DNA of 64,000 bases from JAIYDJ01 sp031400505 (GCA_031400505.1 JANNPZ010000043.1:1-64000); one strand, 5' to 3'; shown: positions 34,515 to 42,804, counted from the first letter of the stretch. The notes: generated by a model from the sequence alone, not told the origin. Made by a program: numbers and translations.

Positions 34515-35501
34515 TCACGTCAAAGCCGCGGCCAGCCGGTGCCATTCCGCCTCGGACCCCGGCAGGCCAAGGCGCAGCCAGTGCTGCGAATAGGGGAAAA
34601 TCCGGCTCCAGATATGGTGCCGGGCCAGCCTGTCGCGCGCGGCCCCGGCATCGGGCGTGTCATAGAGCCGAAACAGCGGGGTGCCGCCCGCGCAGGCCCA
34701 CCCCGCCGCCTGTGCCAGCGCATCGGCGCGCGCCGCATCGGCCGTCAGCTGCAGGCGCATGGCATTGGCCCAGTCGGCATCGGCCAAGGCCGCGCAGCCG
34801 ATCTGAATGGCAGGCCCGGACACCGGCCAGGGCCCGGCCATCCGCGCCAGTGCTGCGATCAACGGAGGCCTGCCAAAGGCAAAGCCCAGCCGCAGGCCCG
34901 CCAGGCCATAAAACTTGCCAAATGACCGCAGGATCAACAGGTTCGGCGGGCACGCTTGCGGCAACATCGACCATGCGGGCTGCGCATCGGCAAAGCTTTC
35001 GTCCACCACCAAGAGCCCCACGCGCGCGGCCATCCCGATCAGCGCCTCTGCGCCCAAACACCGCCCGTCCGGGTTGTTGGGATTGACCACCACCGCAAGA
35101 TCTGCCCCCGCCAGATCGGCCAGCGTGGCGCACTGCTGCACCGCCCAGCCTTCGGCGCGCAGACATGCGGCATGTTCGTTATAGGTCGGCCCTAACACCC
35201 GCGCAGCACCCGCAGGGGCGAGGCGCGGCACGAGTTGGATCGCCGCCTGCGCCCCGCCAAGGGCCACGCCCGCAAGTCCCGGTGCGACACCCCAGGCCGC
35301 GACCGCCGCCGCCACAAGCCCTTGCGTGGCGCTGCGGGTCGGCAGGCCGCGCCAGGCATCGCTGCTTGGCGCAGGCGCGGGGTAGGCGCGCCGGTTGATC
35401 CCGGTGGACAGATCAATCCAGTCACCCGCCCCGAACTGCGCGATGGCTGCGTCGATGTTGCCGCCATGATCCTGCCCGCCATGATCGTGGTCGGCGCTCA
35501 T
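34515..35501 (-). CDS. cobC: L-threonine-O-3-phosphate decarboxylase
   Basis: A 328-residue PLP-dependent aminotransferase-fold protein that supplies (R)-1-aminopropan-2-O-phosphate for the nucleotide loop. It has IDLSTGINRRAYP near the N-terminus, VVNPNNPDGR, LVVDESFAD, and the PLP-lysine segment ILRSFGKFYGLAGLRLGF. Context supports CobC rather than histidinol-phosphate aminotransferase: start ATG 35501 overlaps the bluB stop (ATGA), and bluE and cobD lie upstream. An N-terminal HDHGGQDHGGN stretch is His/Asp/Gly-rich, as often seen in CobC. Confidence 0.9.
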   Translation of the reverse strand: MSADHDHGGQDHGGNIDAAIAQFGAGDWIDLSTGINRRAYPAPAPSSDAWRGLPTRSATQGLVAAAVAAWGVAPGLAGVALGGAQAAIQLVPRLAPAGAARVLGPTYNEHAACLRAEGWAVQQCATLADLAGADLAVVVNPNNPDGRCLGAEALIGMAARVGLLVVDESFADAQPAWSMLPQACPPNLLILRSFGKFYGLAGLRLGFAFGRPPLIAALARMAGPWPVSGPAIQIGCAALADADWANAMRLQLTADAARADALAQAAGWACAGGTPLFRLYDTPDAGAARDRLARHHIWSRIFPYSQHWLRLGLPGSEAEWHRLAAALT

Positions 35502-36193
35502 AGGGCACCGGCCGGCGCGGTCTGCCCCCAGCGGTCGGCAAAGATCAGATCCTCCAGCGGCAACCGCCGGGCCCAGCCGCGCGCCTGCAACTCTGGCTCT
35601 TCATAAAGGCTGTCCACGTGGCCGACGCACAGATAGGCCACCGGCACCACGGCATCCGGAAGGCCCAGTATGCAGCGCATCTCTGCCTCGTGAAAGATGC
35701 TGACCCAGCCGACGCCGATGCCTTCCGCCCGCGCGGCCAGCCACAGGTTCTGCACCGCGCAGACTGTTGAATAAAGGTCCATGTCGCGGTTGTGGGTGCG
35801 CCCCAGACCCACCGGCCCGCCCCGGCTGCGGTCACAGGTGATGCACAGGTTCACCGGGGCATCCAGGATGCCTTGCAGCTTGATCGAGGAATAAAGCGCG
35901 GAACGGTCAGGCTTGAACATGGCCTCCGCCTCGGCATTGGCGCGGTCAAAGGCGGCGCGGACCTGCGCCTTGACCGCAGCACTGCGGATCACGATGAAAT
36001 TCCACGGCTGCATCAATCCGACCGAAGGCGCATGATGCGCGGCCGCCAGCAGCCGCAGAAGGGTTGCGTCATCAACGGAGCGGTCGGTGAACTGACTGCG
36101 CACATCGCGGCGCGTCTTGATCGCACGGTAAACGGCGGCCTGTTCGGCGGCACTGAACGGGCCCGCCTGCGCGGGGGTAACGGGTGGCTGCAT
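35498..36193 (-). CDS. bluB: 5,6-Dimethylbenzimidazole synthase
   Basis: A 231-residue nitroreductase-fold enzyme that fragments reduced FMN with oxygen to give 5,6-dimethylbenzimidazole, the lower ligand of B12. Motifs: VYRAIKTRRDVRSQF, LLAAAHHAPSVGLMQPWNFI, and GWVSIFHEAEMRCILGLP, typical of BluB. Start 36193 has AGGGG 8 bases upstream. A cobalamin riboswitch lies just upstream (36256-36411), so this oxygen-requiring step is feedback-controlled. cobC follows with a 4-base overlap. Confidence 0.94.
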   Translation of the reverse strand: MQPPVTPAQAGPFSAAEQAAVYRAIKTRRDVRSQFTDRSVDDATLLRLLAAAHHAPSVGLMQPWNFIVIRSAAVKAQVRAAFDRANAEAEAMFKPDRSALYSSIKLQGILDAPVNLCITCDRSRGGPVGLGRTHNRDMDLYSTVCAVQNLWLAARAEGIGVGWVSIFHEAEMRCILGLPDAVVPVAYLCVGHVDSLYEEPELQARGWARRLPLEDLIFADRWGQTAPAGAL

Positions 36194-36255
36194 GACAAAT
36201 CCCCTGTCACAGACACTGACCCCCCGTTGACCATCGGGGCGCCCGGTTGCGTCTG

Positions 36256-36411
36256 GCCGGTCTTCTGACTTGGTTTCACACGGGCGTTGCACCTTCCCGG
36301 CGCAGGGCCAGTGGCATCTTGCAACCCCGTCCACCTTACAGCGTTGGGCACGTCGCGGCGTTGCACCGCGTTCCCGATTCTCCGGCCCCCCGCGATCCGC
36401 GCAAGACCGGC
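36256..36411 (-). promoter_or_regulatory. Cobalamin (AdoCbl) riboswitch
   Basis: On the minus strand GCCGGTCTT (36411-36403) pairs with AAGACCGGC (36264-36256) as P1. Inside are GCCACTGGCCC, GCCGGGAAGGTG and the 3' block AAGTCAGAAGACCGGC, matching the cobalamin riboswitch consensus. It lies ~60 bases upstream of bluB and just downstream of the cobD stop. Confidence 0.92.
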
Positions 36412-36421
36412 ACCAGACGGT

Positions 36422-36437
36422 GCGAGGTTACCCTCGC
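36422..36437 (-). terminator. Short hairpin after cobD
   Basis: GCGAGG (36422-36427) and CCTCGC (36432-36437) form a 6-bp stem with a 4-base loop between the cobD stop and the riboswitch. There is no U-tract, so it could be a weak terminator or an RNA-processing/pausing hairpin; the call is tentative. Confidence 0.3.
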
Positions 36438-36453
36438 CACCTTGCGCGTGCAA

Positions 36454-37401
36454 TCACCCAATGCAGAGCGTCGCAACCGCAAGCAGCACCCCGCATCCCA
36501 CCATGGCGCGGCGATAAAGCGAGAGACCCCGGCGCAGGTCGCGGGGCGACGGGTCGGGGCAGGCAGCGTTCACCCAAGGCTCCTCTGCGATATGGTCGGC
36601 GTAAACCCGCGGCCCCGACAGCCGGACCCCCAGTGCCCCGGCCATCGCGGCCTCGGGCCAGCCTGCGTTGGGGGACCGGTGATGGCGCGCATCGCGCCCC
36701 ATGCAAACCAGTGCCGCCCGGGGCCGCGCCGAGACGGCGGCGAAAATCAATCCGGTCAAACGGGCAGGGATCAGGTTCACCCCGTCGTCGATCCGCGCCG
36801 ATGCCCAGCCGAACGCCAGATGGCGCGGGGTGCGGTGCCCGATCATCGAATCCAGCGTGTTGATCGCCTTGTAGGCGGCAATCCCCGGCAGCCCGGCAAC
36901 GGCGCCCCAGAAAAGCGGTGCCACAATCCCGTCCGAGGTGTTTTCGGCCAGACTTTCCATCGCCGCCCGCGCGACCCCGGCCTGATCCAGCCGCCCCGGA
37001 TCGCGCCCAACGATCATCGACACCGCATGTCGTGCCGCCGCCAGGTCGCCCGCCTCAAGGGGGCGCGCCACGTCCACCACATGATCATGCATGGACCGCA
37101 CCGCAACCAGCGGCCATGCCAACGAGCCACCGATCAGGATGCCCGGCCAGCCATGGGGCAGGGCGGACTGCACCAGCCAGGCCAAACCCGCCGCAACGCC
37201 AACCACCACCAGAGCCGCCGCAACGCCGCCCAACCTGCGCCGCAGGTCTGCGTCCGCCGCGCGGTTCCAGCGCAGGTCAAGCCGCCGGATCAGAGCGCCG
37301 ATCCAAGTCACCGGATGTCCGATCCGGGCGTAAAGCCAGGTCGGCCAGCCCAGCACCGCGTCGATGGCCATTGCAACCAGCATCATCGCCGCAAAACTCA
37401 T
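36454..37401 (-). CDS. cobD: Adenosylcobinamide-phosphate synthase (CbiB/CobD)
   Basis: A 315-residue integral membrane protein that condenses adenosylcobyric acid with aminopropanol phosphate. Visible: IDAVLGWPTWLYARIGHPVTWIGALI at the N-terminus, ARHAVSMIVGRDP, ESLAENTSDGIVAPLFWGAVAGLPG, AYKAINTLDSMIGH, and the hydrophobic segments expected of CbiB. Start 37401 overlaps the bluE stop by ATGA. Longer in-frame starts would overlap bluE and look non-native. bluE, upstream, makes the threonine phosphate that cobC decarboxylates for this enzyme. Confidence 0.93.
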   Translation of the reverse strand: MSFAAMMLVAMAIDAVLGWPTWLYARIGHPVTWIGALIRRLDLRWNRAADADLRRRLGGVAAALVVVGVAAGLAWLVQSALPHGWPGILIGGSLAWPLVAVRSMHDHVVDVARPLEAGDLAAARHAVSMIVGRDPGRLDQAGVARAAMESLAENTSDGIVAPLFWGAVAGLPGIAAYKAINTLDSMIGHRTPRHLAFGWASARIDDGVNLIPARLTGLIFAAVSARPRAALVCMGRDARHHRSPNAGWPEAAMAGALGVRLSGPRVYADHIAEEPWVNAACPDPSPRDLRRGLSLYRRAMVGCGVLLAVATLCIG

Positions 37402-38243
37402 GACCGCCCCCCCCCGAACTGCAAGACGCCCAGCAATCCCGCGTCGCGCAGCACCTGCCCTGCGTGGTCCGGCACGCGACCCGGCGCAAAGATCAACCCG
37501 CGCGCCGCCCCGGTATGGGCAATCACCCACCCCAGCGCGCCAAGCCTGCGTGCCAACCCGGCAGTCGGATCGCTTGCCGGGCCACGCAGGTCAAGACATC
37601 GCTGCGCAGATACGGCCGCAAGCGCCGCAAAACCCGCTAGGTCGCGCGTGCTGCGCCAGGCCGCAACCAGATCCGCAATATCGGGAAACGCGCTGTCCTT
37701 CGGGTCGGTTGGTCGTGCAGCGCCGTGAAATCCGCCGATCACCTCATAGGCGGGCAAGGCGGGCAAGCGCGCAACCACCCGACCTTCGCGCGATGCCCAT
37801 AACAGGCGCGCGGGGCTTTGCGACATCAGCGGATCCGACGCGCCCTCTGCCTGCAGGCAAGCCCGTGCAAGCACCGATGCACGACCACGCCAGTTTGCCA
37901 GTCGCGCCAAGGCCAGCAAAGTGGCAGTTGAAACCCCGGTGCCCAGACCGGCCTCGACGCTTGCCGTCAGGTGGGCACCTTTTGCCAGATCAATTCCGAG
38001 GTCTGCCATGAACCTTGCCGCCGCCGCGGCACCCTGCGGGCTGTCAAGTCCTGCTCCGAGTAGTTTTCGCCCGTGCGGATCAGGCCGTGCGGTAACCCCC
38101 AGAACCGCACAGGGCAGGGTGATCAGAACCACCGGACCATCGGCGCCGAGCCGGCCTTGCATCCATTCCCCGAAATGACCCGCGACCTGCACTTCGGCCA
38201 CCGGCCCGCAGTTGGACCCCGTTTGTTGGGTCAAGGTCGTCAA
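37398..38243 (-). CDS. bluE: GHMP-family L-threonine kinase BluE
   Basis: A ~281-residue GHMP-superfamily kinase related to PduX. It has VAGHFGEWMQGRLG at the start, the ATP-binding loop variant EAGLGTGVSTATLLALARL, and a C-terminal IAHTGAARGLIFAPG. Rhodobacterales use BluE to phosphorylate L-threonine for the B12 nucleotide loop (established knowledge), and its position next to cobD and upstream of cobC agrees. The start is uncertain. TTG 38243 overlaps the upstream stop (TTGA); a second TTG (38234) and an internal GTG before AEVQVAGHFG are alternatives. Confidence 0.85.
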   Translation of the reverse strand: MTTLTQQTGSNCGPVAEVQVAGHFGEWMQGRLGADGPVVLITLPCAVLGVTARPDPHGRKLLGAGLDSPQGAAAAARFMADLGIDLAKGAHLTASVEAGLGTGVSTATLLALARLANWRGRASVLARACLQAEGASDPLMSQSPARLLWASREGRVVARLPALPAYEVIGGFHGAARPTDPKDSAFPDIADLVAAWRSTRDLAGFAALAAVSAQRCLDLRGPASDPTAGLARRLGALGWVIAHTGAARGLIFAPGRVPDHAGQVLRDAGLLGVLQFGGGRS

Positions 38244-38884
38244 GCAACGACGGCTTTGGCAAACCAGCGGGTCAAAAGAGCCGCAGCAAACGCCAACACC
38301 GCAGCCAGCCCGCCAAGGCTCGAAATGGTTGCCGGATGGCCGGCCACATCGGCCCATATCGGCCATACCACCTTCGCCGTGTCATAGGGCAACGCACTGT
38401 AATTGCAAAATTGCAGCGCCGTAGAGGCCCGGATCATATCCCCGTCAACCCGCCGCGCCAATTCAACTGCGGCAGGCGTACCGCCGCCTGCGGTCATCCT
38501 GATCAGCAAGTCGCGTGCCGCGGCAAGATAAGCGTGCGAACACGCATTGAATGGGCTGGCTTCGTCGGAAATGCTGCCGGGAACCAGCCCCCAAAGGCAG
38601 AATGTGCGTTGGATTTTGGCATAGTTCAAAACTCGGTGAAAGTCGGTTGCAGGCGCAGGTTGCCTTGCTGCAAGCGCAAGAATTTCAGACAGGTGCCCGG
38701 CAATCACCGGCATCTGACCATGGGTGATCTCTGGTATCGGCACACCTGTGACTGCGGTGTTTCCCGAACGTGCCACATGTGCGTTTGCTGCCGTTGCCTG
38801 GCAGGCAATCAGCGACATCGCAAACAGGATCATCTGCCAACCGCAGCGACCCGATAAAAGACTTTTGGGACCCGGTCGCATCAT
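38240..38884 (-). CDS. Exported membrane-anchored protein of unknown function in cbtBA-bluE operon
   Basis: A 214-residue protein with an N-terminal export signal (MILFAMSLIACQATAANA) and a C-terminal hydrophobic segment (LGGLAAVLAFAAALLTRWF), so most of it should be periplasmic and anchored at the C-terminus. The middle includes NYAKIQRTFCLWGLVPG, FNACSHAYLAAARDLL and STALQFCNYSALPYDT, with three cysteines. No family recognised. It starts 13 bp after cbtA and its stop overlaps the presumed bluE start, so it belongs to the cobalt-uptake/cobalamin operon. ATG 38884 and 38881 are both possible. Confidence 0.7.
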   Translation of the reverse strand: MMRPGPKSLLSGRCGWQMILFAMSLIACQATAANAHVARSGNTAVTGVPIPEITHGQMPVIAGHLSEILALAARQPAPATDFHRVLNYAKIQRTFCLWGLVPGSISDEASPFNACSHAYLAAARDLLIRMTAGGGTPAAVELARRVDGDMIRASTALQFCNYSALPYDTAKVVWPIWADVAGHPATISSLGGLAAVLAFAAALLTRWFAKAVVA

Positions 38885-38897
38885 CGGTTTCACCGGA

Positions 38898-39638
38898 TCA
38901 GACGGCGGCAGACCGGCGGTTCTGCGGCCCTTCCAGCAATCGCTCGGCCAGCACGCCAAACCCCAGCCCGATGGTCAGCCAAAGCACCAGGTGGATGCCC
39001 AGCGTGGCGATGCGGAAGTTCCAGATCACGATCGGATCAAACCCCGCAGGCATTTCGTTCACCGACGGCAAGGCCATGAAACTGATCGCCGTCAGCCCGA
39101 CAAAGACCGCGCCCGCGATCAGGCTCGCCGACCAGGCGCCGCGGTCGCGCCACAGGCGTCTGGCAACCAGCACCGTCACCACCATGCAGATCACAGACAG
39201 CGCCAACAGCAAAAAGAACAGCGAGGTGCGCGCAGCAATGGTTTCGTCCAAGCCGACAGCCGGAGGATTTGACGGGTATTTCAGCTGCGGTACCAACGCG
39301 AGTGACACGAATGCCGCTGCGCCAAGAAGCGCAGACAGGCCGCGCGCGTTCAATGTGCCGAATCTGCCATAGGCCACCGCGAAGATCAGCCCGAAAACAC
39401 CGCCGACCGCAATGCCATAACCCATCAGACCAACGGCCAATCCCAGCCCGGCCTGCGTTTCCCGGCTGACCGGGGGGGCGACACTTGCCTCGCTGCCCGC
39501 CGCTGCCAGATTGGCCGCATCTTCAAATGCTATCGCAAGATCAATTTGCGGCTCGCCAAAGGTGGCGGCGAAGGAAAATGCAATCATTCCTGCAACAACG
39601 CCGACAATCATGCCGCGCAGCAAAAGAGATCCGATCAT
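38898..39638 (-). CDS. cbtA: CbtA family cobalt transporter subunit
   Basis: A 246-residue membrane protein with about five hydrophobic segments and the CbtA features: GMIVGVVAGMIAFSFAATFGEPQIDLAI at the start with the F-GEP-I-A motif, GYGIAVGGVFGLIFAVAYGR, FVSLALVPQLKYPSNPPAVG, and MPAGFDPIVIWNFRIATLG. CbtAB are predicted, B12-regulated cobalt transporters. It lies 12 bp after cbtB. GGGAAG precedes the start. Confidence 0.9.
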   Translation of the reverse strand: MIGSLLLRGMIVGVVAGMIAFSFAATFGEPQIDLAIAFEDAANLAAAGSEASVAPPVSRETQAGLGLAVGLMGYGIAVGGVFGLIFAVAYGRFGTLNARGLSALLGAAAFVSLALVPQLKYPSNPPAVGLDETIAARTSLFFLLLALSVICMVVTVLVARRLWRDRGAWSASLIAGAVFVGLTAISFMALPSVNEMPAGFDPIVIWNFRIATLGIHLVLWLTIGLGFGVLAERLLEGPQNRRSAAV

Positions 39639-39650
39639 TTCAGCTTCCCG

Positions 39651-39857
39651 TCAGTGGCAGGGAAAGCCAAGCAAATGACGGCCATCATGCAGGAATTCGT
39701 GGATCATCTCGCCTTGTGCCACAGCCGTCGCACCCTGTTCTGCGCCAACAAAGTAGATCAGGATCGCAAGCATTAGAGTGCCGAAAACGGCCCAAGGCAG
39801 AACCGCGCGCAGGGGAAGCGGGGCGACTGCACCATCTGTCATATTCGCAAGCGACAT
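39651..39857 (-). CDS. cbtB: CbtB family cobalt transporter subunit
   Basis: A 68-residue protein with one membrane segment (AVFGTLMLAILIYFVGAEQG) and a His-rich tail, H53, H57, H61 and H68 with Cys67 (IHEFLHDGRHLLGFPCH), the expected cobalt-binding tail of CbtB. AGGAGA 6 bases upstream fixes the start at 39857; longer frames would lack this site. It is the first gene of the cbtBA-unknown-bluE-cobD run. No cobalamin riboswitch could be identified in its 5' region. Confidence 0.9.
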   Translation of the reverse strand: MSLANMTDGAVAPLPLRAVLPWAVFGTLMLAILIYFVGAEQGATAVAQGEMIHEFLHDGRHLLGFPCH

Positions 39858-40066
39858 ACTGTCTCCTCGGGATTTCGCGTCCCGTTCAAGGTTAATCGGA
39901 CGCAGAAGGGTCTGACTCTCGCACAAAGCGAACACAGCGGCGCGACCGTGCCGGGTTGTCACCGGCTTCCTTCTGAACTTCAAGAGTAGAACGTGACATG
40001 TCATGCACAAAGAAGTCAATCTCTTGGCGCGTCATGATCGCAAAAACTGGCTTTAGTGGGGTTCAG

Positions 40067-40636
40067 ATGACAGTTGTGCTTGCACTTGTATCGCATGGGG
40101 CCACCTCTGCCTCGCTGCGCGCGGCGTTTCCGGGGGACGAACCGCTGCTCGAGGGTAAGGTTCCGTTCGGTCCGATTGCGGCGTGGCGTAGCCGAAACAG
40201 TGTTTGCAGCCCGCAAACGGCGTGTCTTCAGATGGCGCAGCGTTTGGAACTGGAGGCGCGCATCGACCCTGACCTGCGCGACCTTGATCACGGGGGCTGG
40301 TCGGGACGTGAGATTTCAGAGGTTGCCCGATCAGAGCCCGAAGCGGTGCAACGGTGGGTTCTTGATCCGGCATTCCGCGACCATGGCGGAGAAAGCCGCG
40401 ATCAATTGGCGCACCGCGCGGCGGTTTGGTTGGACCGGATTGCCGACGGGGGGCATCACGTGGTGGCAATCACCCATTCTGCGGTCATCCGGTCGATGGT
40501 CTGCACGGTGCTGATGGCACAACCGACCGCGTTCTGGTCAATCGACATAGCGCCGGGCACTGTCAGCGAACTGCGTCACGATGGGCGTCGGTGGGCTGTC
40601 AGACGGTTGGGCTGCTCTTTGGCAACGGCGGATTGA
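40067..40636 (+). CDS. Histidine-phosphatase superfamily protein with altered RHG motif
   Basis: A 189-residue protein of the phosphoglycerate-mutase-like superfamily: LALVSHGATSA at the N-terminus, LRDLDHGGWSGREISEV, HGGESRDQLAHRAAVWLDRI and VAITHSAVIRSM. The usual R-H-G is S-H-G (Ser9-His10-Gly11), so the phosphate-binding Arg is missing while the catalytic His and the second His remain. It is divergent from cbtB, and such proteins often accompany CbtAB, suggesting an alpha-ribazole-phosphate phosphatase role or a non-catalytic relative. Start 40067 (GGGG upstream) is preferred over 40034. Confidence 0.75.
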   Translation: MTVVLALVSHGATSASLRAAFPGDEPLLEGKVPFGPIAAWRSRNSVCSPQTACLQMAQRLELEARIDPDLRDLDHGGWSGREISEVARSEPEAVQRWVLDPAFRDHGGESRDQLAHRAAVWLDRIADGGHHVVAITHSAVIRSMVCTVLMAQPTAFWSIDIAPGTVSELRHDGRRWAVRRLGCSLATAD

Positions 40637-41057
40637 GGCGCGTGTTCTTTCGCTTGCCCTTGCGCGGTTGACGGCCGCGGACCGGCGCGCTGAACTGGCG
40701 CTGCGGCCTGACCATCCGGTTGGCATTGCGATCACTGTCGAGGATTCCTCAGGTGCTCCTCCAATCGTGCAAACCAAGGCACAAAATGCACGCAAAGTCT
40801 GCCCGTGTGTGCGACGCGGCGGCGGCAACCGGGGCTCGCGCAAAACACTTGATTCGAAAACAGATTAAGACGACCTTGTGCTGCAAGGCGTGACCCGCCT
40901 GGACGGTCGAGCCACCTTTTGGGGCAATACTGTTCAGGCGCGTATCCTTGCGGGGAATTCTGCCCCCGGCAGACGGCACAGATGTTCGTGGCCCCGTTTT
41001 GGTTCAGTGTTGGTTCCGCAAGTTTCCAAGGTTGTTTCTTGAACGAAGAGGACGTCA
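40637..41057. other. Intergenic stretch before the catalase-like gene
   Basis: About 420 bp. The first ~230 bases continue a second reading frame (40581-40868) that overlaps the phosphatase gene; its C-terminal third is low quality and it has no ribosome binding site. The rest should contain the promoter of the catalase-like operon, with AGAGGA directly before its ATG. Confidence 0.5.
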
Positions 41058-42095
41058 ATGGCCGATTCTGATCCCGACCTTGTCGAGAAAATCGTACACT
41101 CGCTCGACATAACGGGTGGCAGCACAGAGCGCCGCCCTGTTCACACCATCGGCGTCGGCGCCACGGGATCTTTCAAAGCCTCACCTGAGGCGCGGAAGTT
41201 CTGCGCTGCCGAGCATTTCACCACTGACGAAGTCCGCACAACGGTAAGATTTTCCAACGGGACGGGAACGGTTGAAACGCATGACGGGCGGTCTGACATA
41301 CGCGGCCTGGCGGTGCGGTTTCATCTTGAAAATGACAGGGCCACCGACCTTGTTGCGATGACGCTGCCCGTGTTTTTTGCACCCACGGCGGAAACCTTTC
41401 TGGAGTTTGCCCTGGCGGCGCGGCCACAGCCCTGCAAACCGGAAACCCCCTGGCGCAAGATCCTTGATTTCCTGGCTTTGACACTGCCGATGCCCGATCC
41501 CTACCCAGGCCAGCGCGAACGCCCCAACGAAGGTGCCACTGCCTTTGCCGAAAAGAATTCCTGGGCGCAACCTGGGGTCTTGCTTGCCTCGTCCATCGGC
41601 GCGCCGACCAGCTATGCCCGGGCGTCCTACCATGCTGTGCACACTTTCGTTGTCACGGGGGATGATGGCGCGGAACGCTGGGTGCGGTTTCACTGGGCCC
41701 CGATTGCCGGGGTGTTGAATACCGATCCCGCCAAACCCGGCGTTGACGACTACCTGAAGGGCGAGCTGGAAGACCGACTGAGCAACACGGTCGCGCGGTT
41801 TTCGCTGATGATGACGATCGGAGAGACGGGGGATGACTTCAACGATTCCACGCGCCAGTGGCCGCCACACCGCCGGCGGGTGATGATGGGGACCCTGACG
41901 CTCGTGTCAGTGCCGAAAGACCAGCAGGCATTCAGCGAGAAACTCAGTTTCAATCCCGGCCTTCTGACCGAGGGGATCAGGGCATCAGATGATCCGGTGT
42001 TGCAGATACGCAAGGCCGTCTACGAATATTCGAGCAAGCGGCGGGGCGGAACTCCATGCCCGTTCAGCAGCACCAAAAGGACGGATCATGGCTGA
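41058..42095 (+). CDS. Catalase-like haem peroxidase (SrpA-type)
   Basis: A 345-residue protein of the small catalase family. It has RRPVHTIGVGATGSF with the distal His, TTVRFSNGTGTVETHDGRSDIRGLAVRFH, DLVAMTLPVFF, and SYARASYHAVHTFVV, all as in SrpA-type catalase-related peroxidases. There is no signal peptide, so it is cytoplasmic. AGAGGA precedes the ATG. The gene overlaps the following one by 8 bases, and that gene in turn overlaps the DyP peroxidase gene by 4, so the three are translationally coupled and probably work together in peroxide or haem chemistry. Confidence 0.87.
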   Translation: MADSDPDLVEKIVHSLDITGGSTERRPVHTIGVGATGSFKASPEARKFCAAEHFTTDEVRTTVRFSNGTGTVETHDGRSDIRGLAVRFHLENDRATDLVAMTLPVFFAPTAETFLEFALAARPQPCKPETPWRKILDFLALTLPMPDPYPGQRERPNEGATAFAEKNSWAQPGVLLASSIGAPTSYARASYHAVHTFVVTGDDGAERWVRFHWAPIAGVLNTDPAKPGVDDYLKGELEDRLSNTVARFSLMMTIGETGDDFNDSTRQWPPHRRRVMMGTLTLVSVPKDQQAFSEKLSFNPGLLTEGIRASDDPVLQIRKAVYEYSSKRRGGTPCPFSSTKRTDHG

Positions 42096-42804
42096 CGATG
42101 GTGGATGGCTAAACAATTACGTCAACGACCTGCCCAATCGGGGCTGGTTTCAGTTCCTGTCCAGATATGTGGTGGTACCCTACTGGATCTGGCGCGAAGG
42201 CAGGCCCAAACTGCCGGGGGGCCCGCGTCCGTCACAACAACCCAGCGACAGTACGCAGCGCATGATGAACCTGCTGATGCCGCTGAAGGACAGCTCGCCC
42301 ATTGGGCGCGCCAAGGCAGTGCTGGCGCTGGCGCAGAACGTGGACGAGATATTTGCAGGTCTGGACAATGTCGGCACCGTGCATTCCGCACGTTTCCTGC
42401 TGATCGAAGATTACGTCTGCATGATCTCGGTCTATGACGGCGACTTTGACAATTACATCCGCGATTTCATTGCAACCATCGGCAGTGTGTTTAACGATCT
42501 GATGCATTTGGTCGTGGGCGGCGAGAAAGTCTGCCCCTGCGAGGAAAATGTCGAGGCTTTCATCGATTGGGTGCAGGCACACGACCTTTTCCAGGCGCCG
42601 GATTATGCGATTGATCTGTTGGGTTTGCAGAATGCGCAAAAAGGTCTGGGGCCTAACGATCCACCGCTGGGGTTGAAGACTTTGCCACGCGGCCTGATCC
42701 TGCAATTGCACGCGAACCGCAACATTTCACTTGGCGGGGGCTACCGTGGTTACCCGGGATATTCGGCCGCGCAAGTGCGCCGGGAACTGGGAGTAGGCTG
42801 GTGA
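42088..42804 (+). CDS. Unknown protein coupled to catalase-like and DyP peroxidases
   Basis: A 238-residue protein without a recognised family. The stretch HSARFLLIEDYVCMISVYDGDFDNYIRDFI resembles a strand pair plus helix of a ferredoxin-like alpha/beta-barrel as found in DyP and chlorite dismutase folds, which is inference only. A CPCEENVEAFIDWVQAH segment and a Gly/Tyr-rich tail (ISLGGGYRGYPGYSA) follow. Start ATG 42088 overlaps the catalase-like gene by 8 bases (AAAAGGA upstream); the stop overlaps the DyP start (GTGA). The position makes it a likely partner or electron-transfer/substrate-handling component. Confidence 0.7.
   Translation: MADDGGWLNNYVNDLPNRGWFQFLSRYVVVPYWIWREGRPKLPGGPRPSQQPSDSTQRMMNLLMPLKDSSPIGRAKAVLALAQNVDEIFAGLDNVGTVHSARFLLIEDYVCMISVYDGDFDNYIRDFIATIGSVFNDLMHLVVGGEKVCPCEENVEAFIDWVQAHDLFQAPDYAIDLLGLQNAQKGLGPNDPPLGLKTLPRGLILQLHANRNISLGGGYRGYPGYSAAQVRRELGVGW

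Noticed and set aside
39648..39660. TGCCACTGACGG at the cbtB/cbtA junction, another B12-box-like string
   Set aside because: It encodes the last codons and stop of cbtB and none of the other riboswitch blocks surround it.
40581..40868. Plus-strand 95-codon frame overlapping the histidine phosphatase gene
   Set aside because: It lacks a ribosome binding site, overlaps a well-supported gene out of frame and ends in a low-complexity Arg/Gly/Lys tail.
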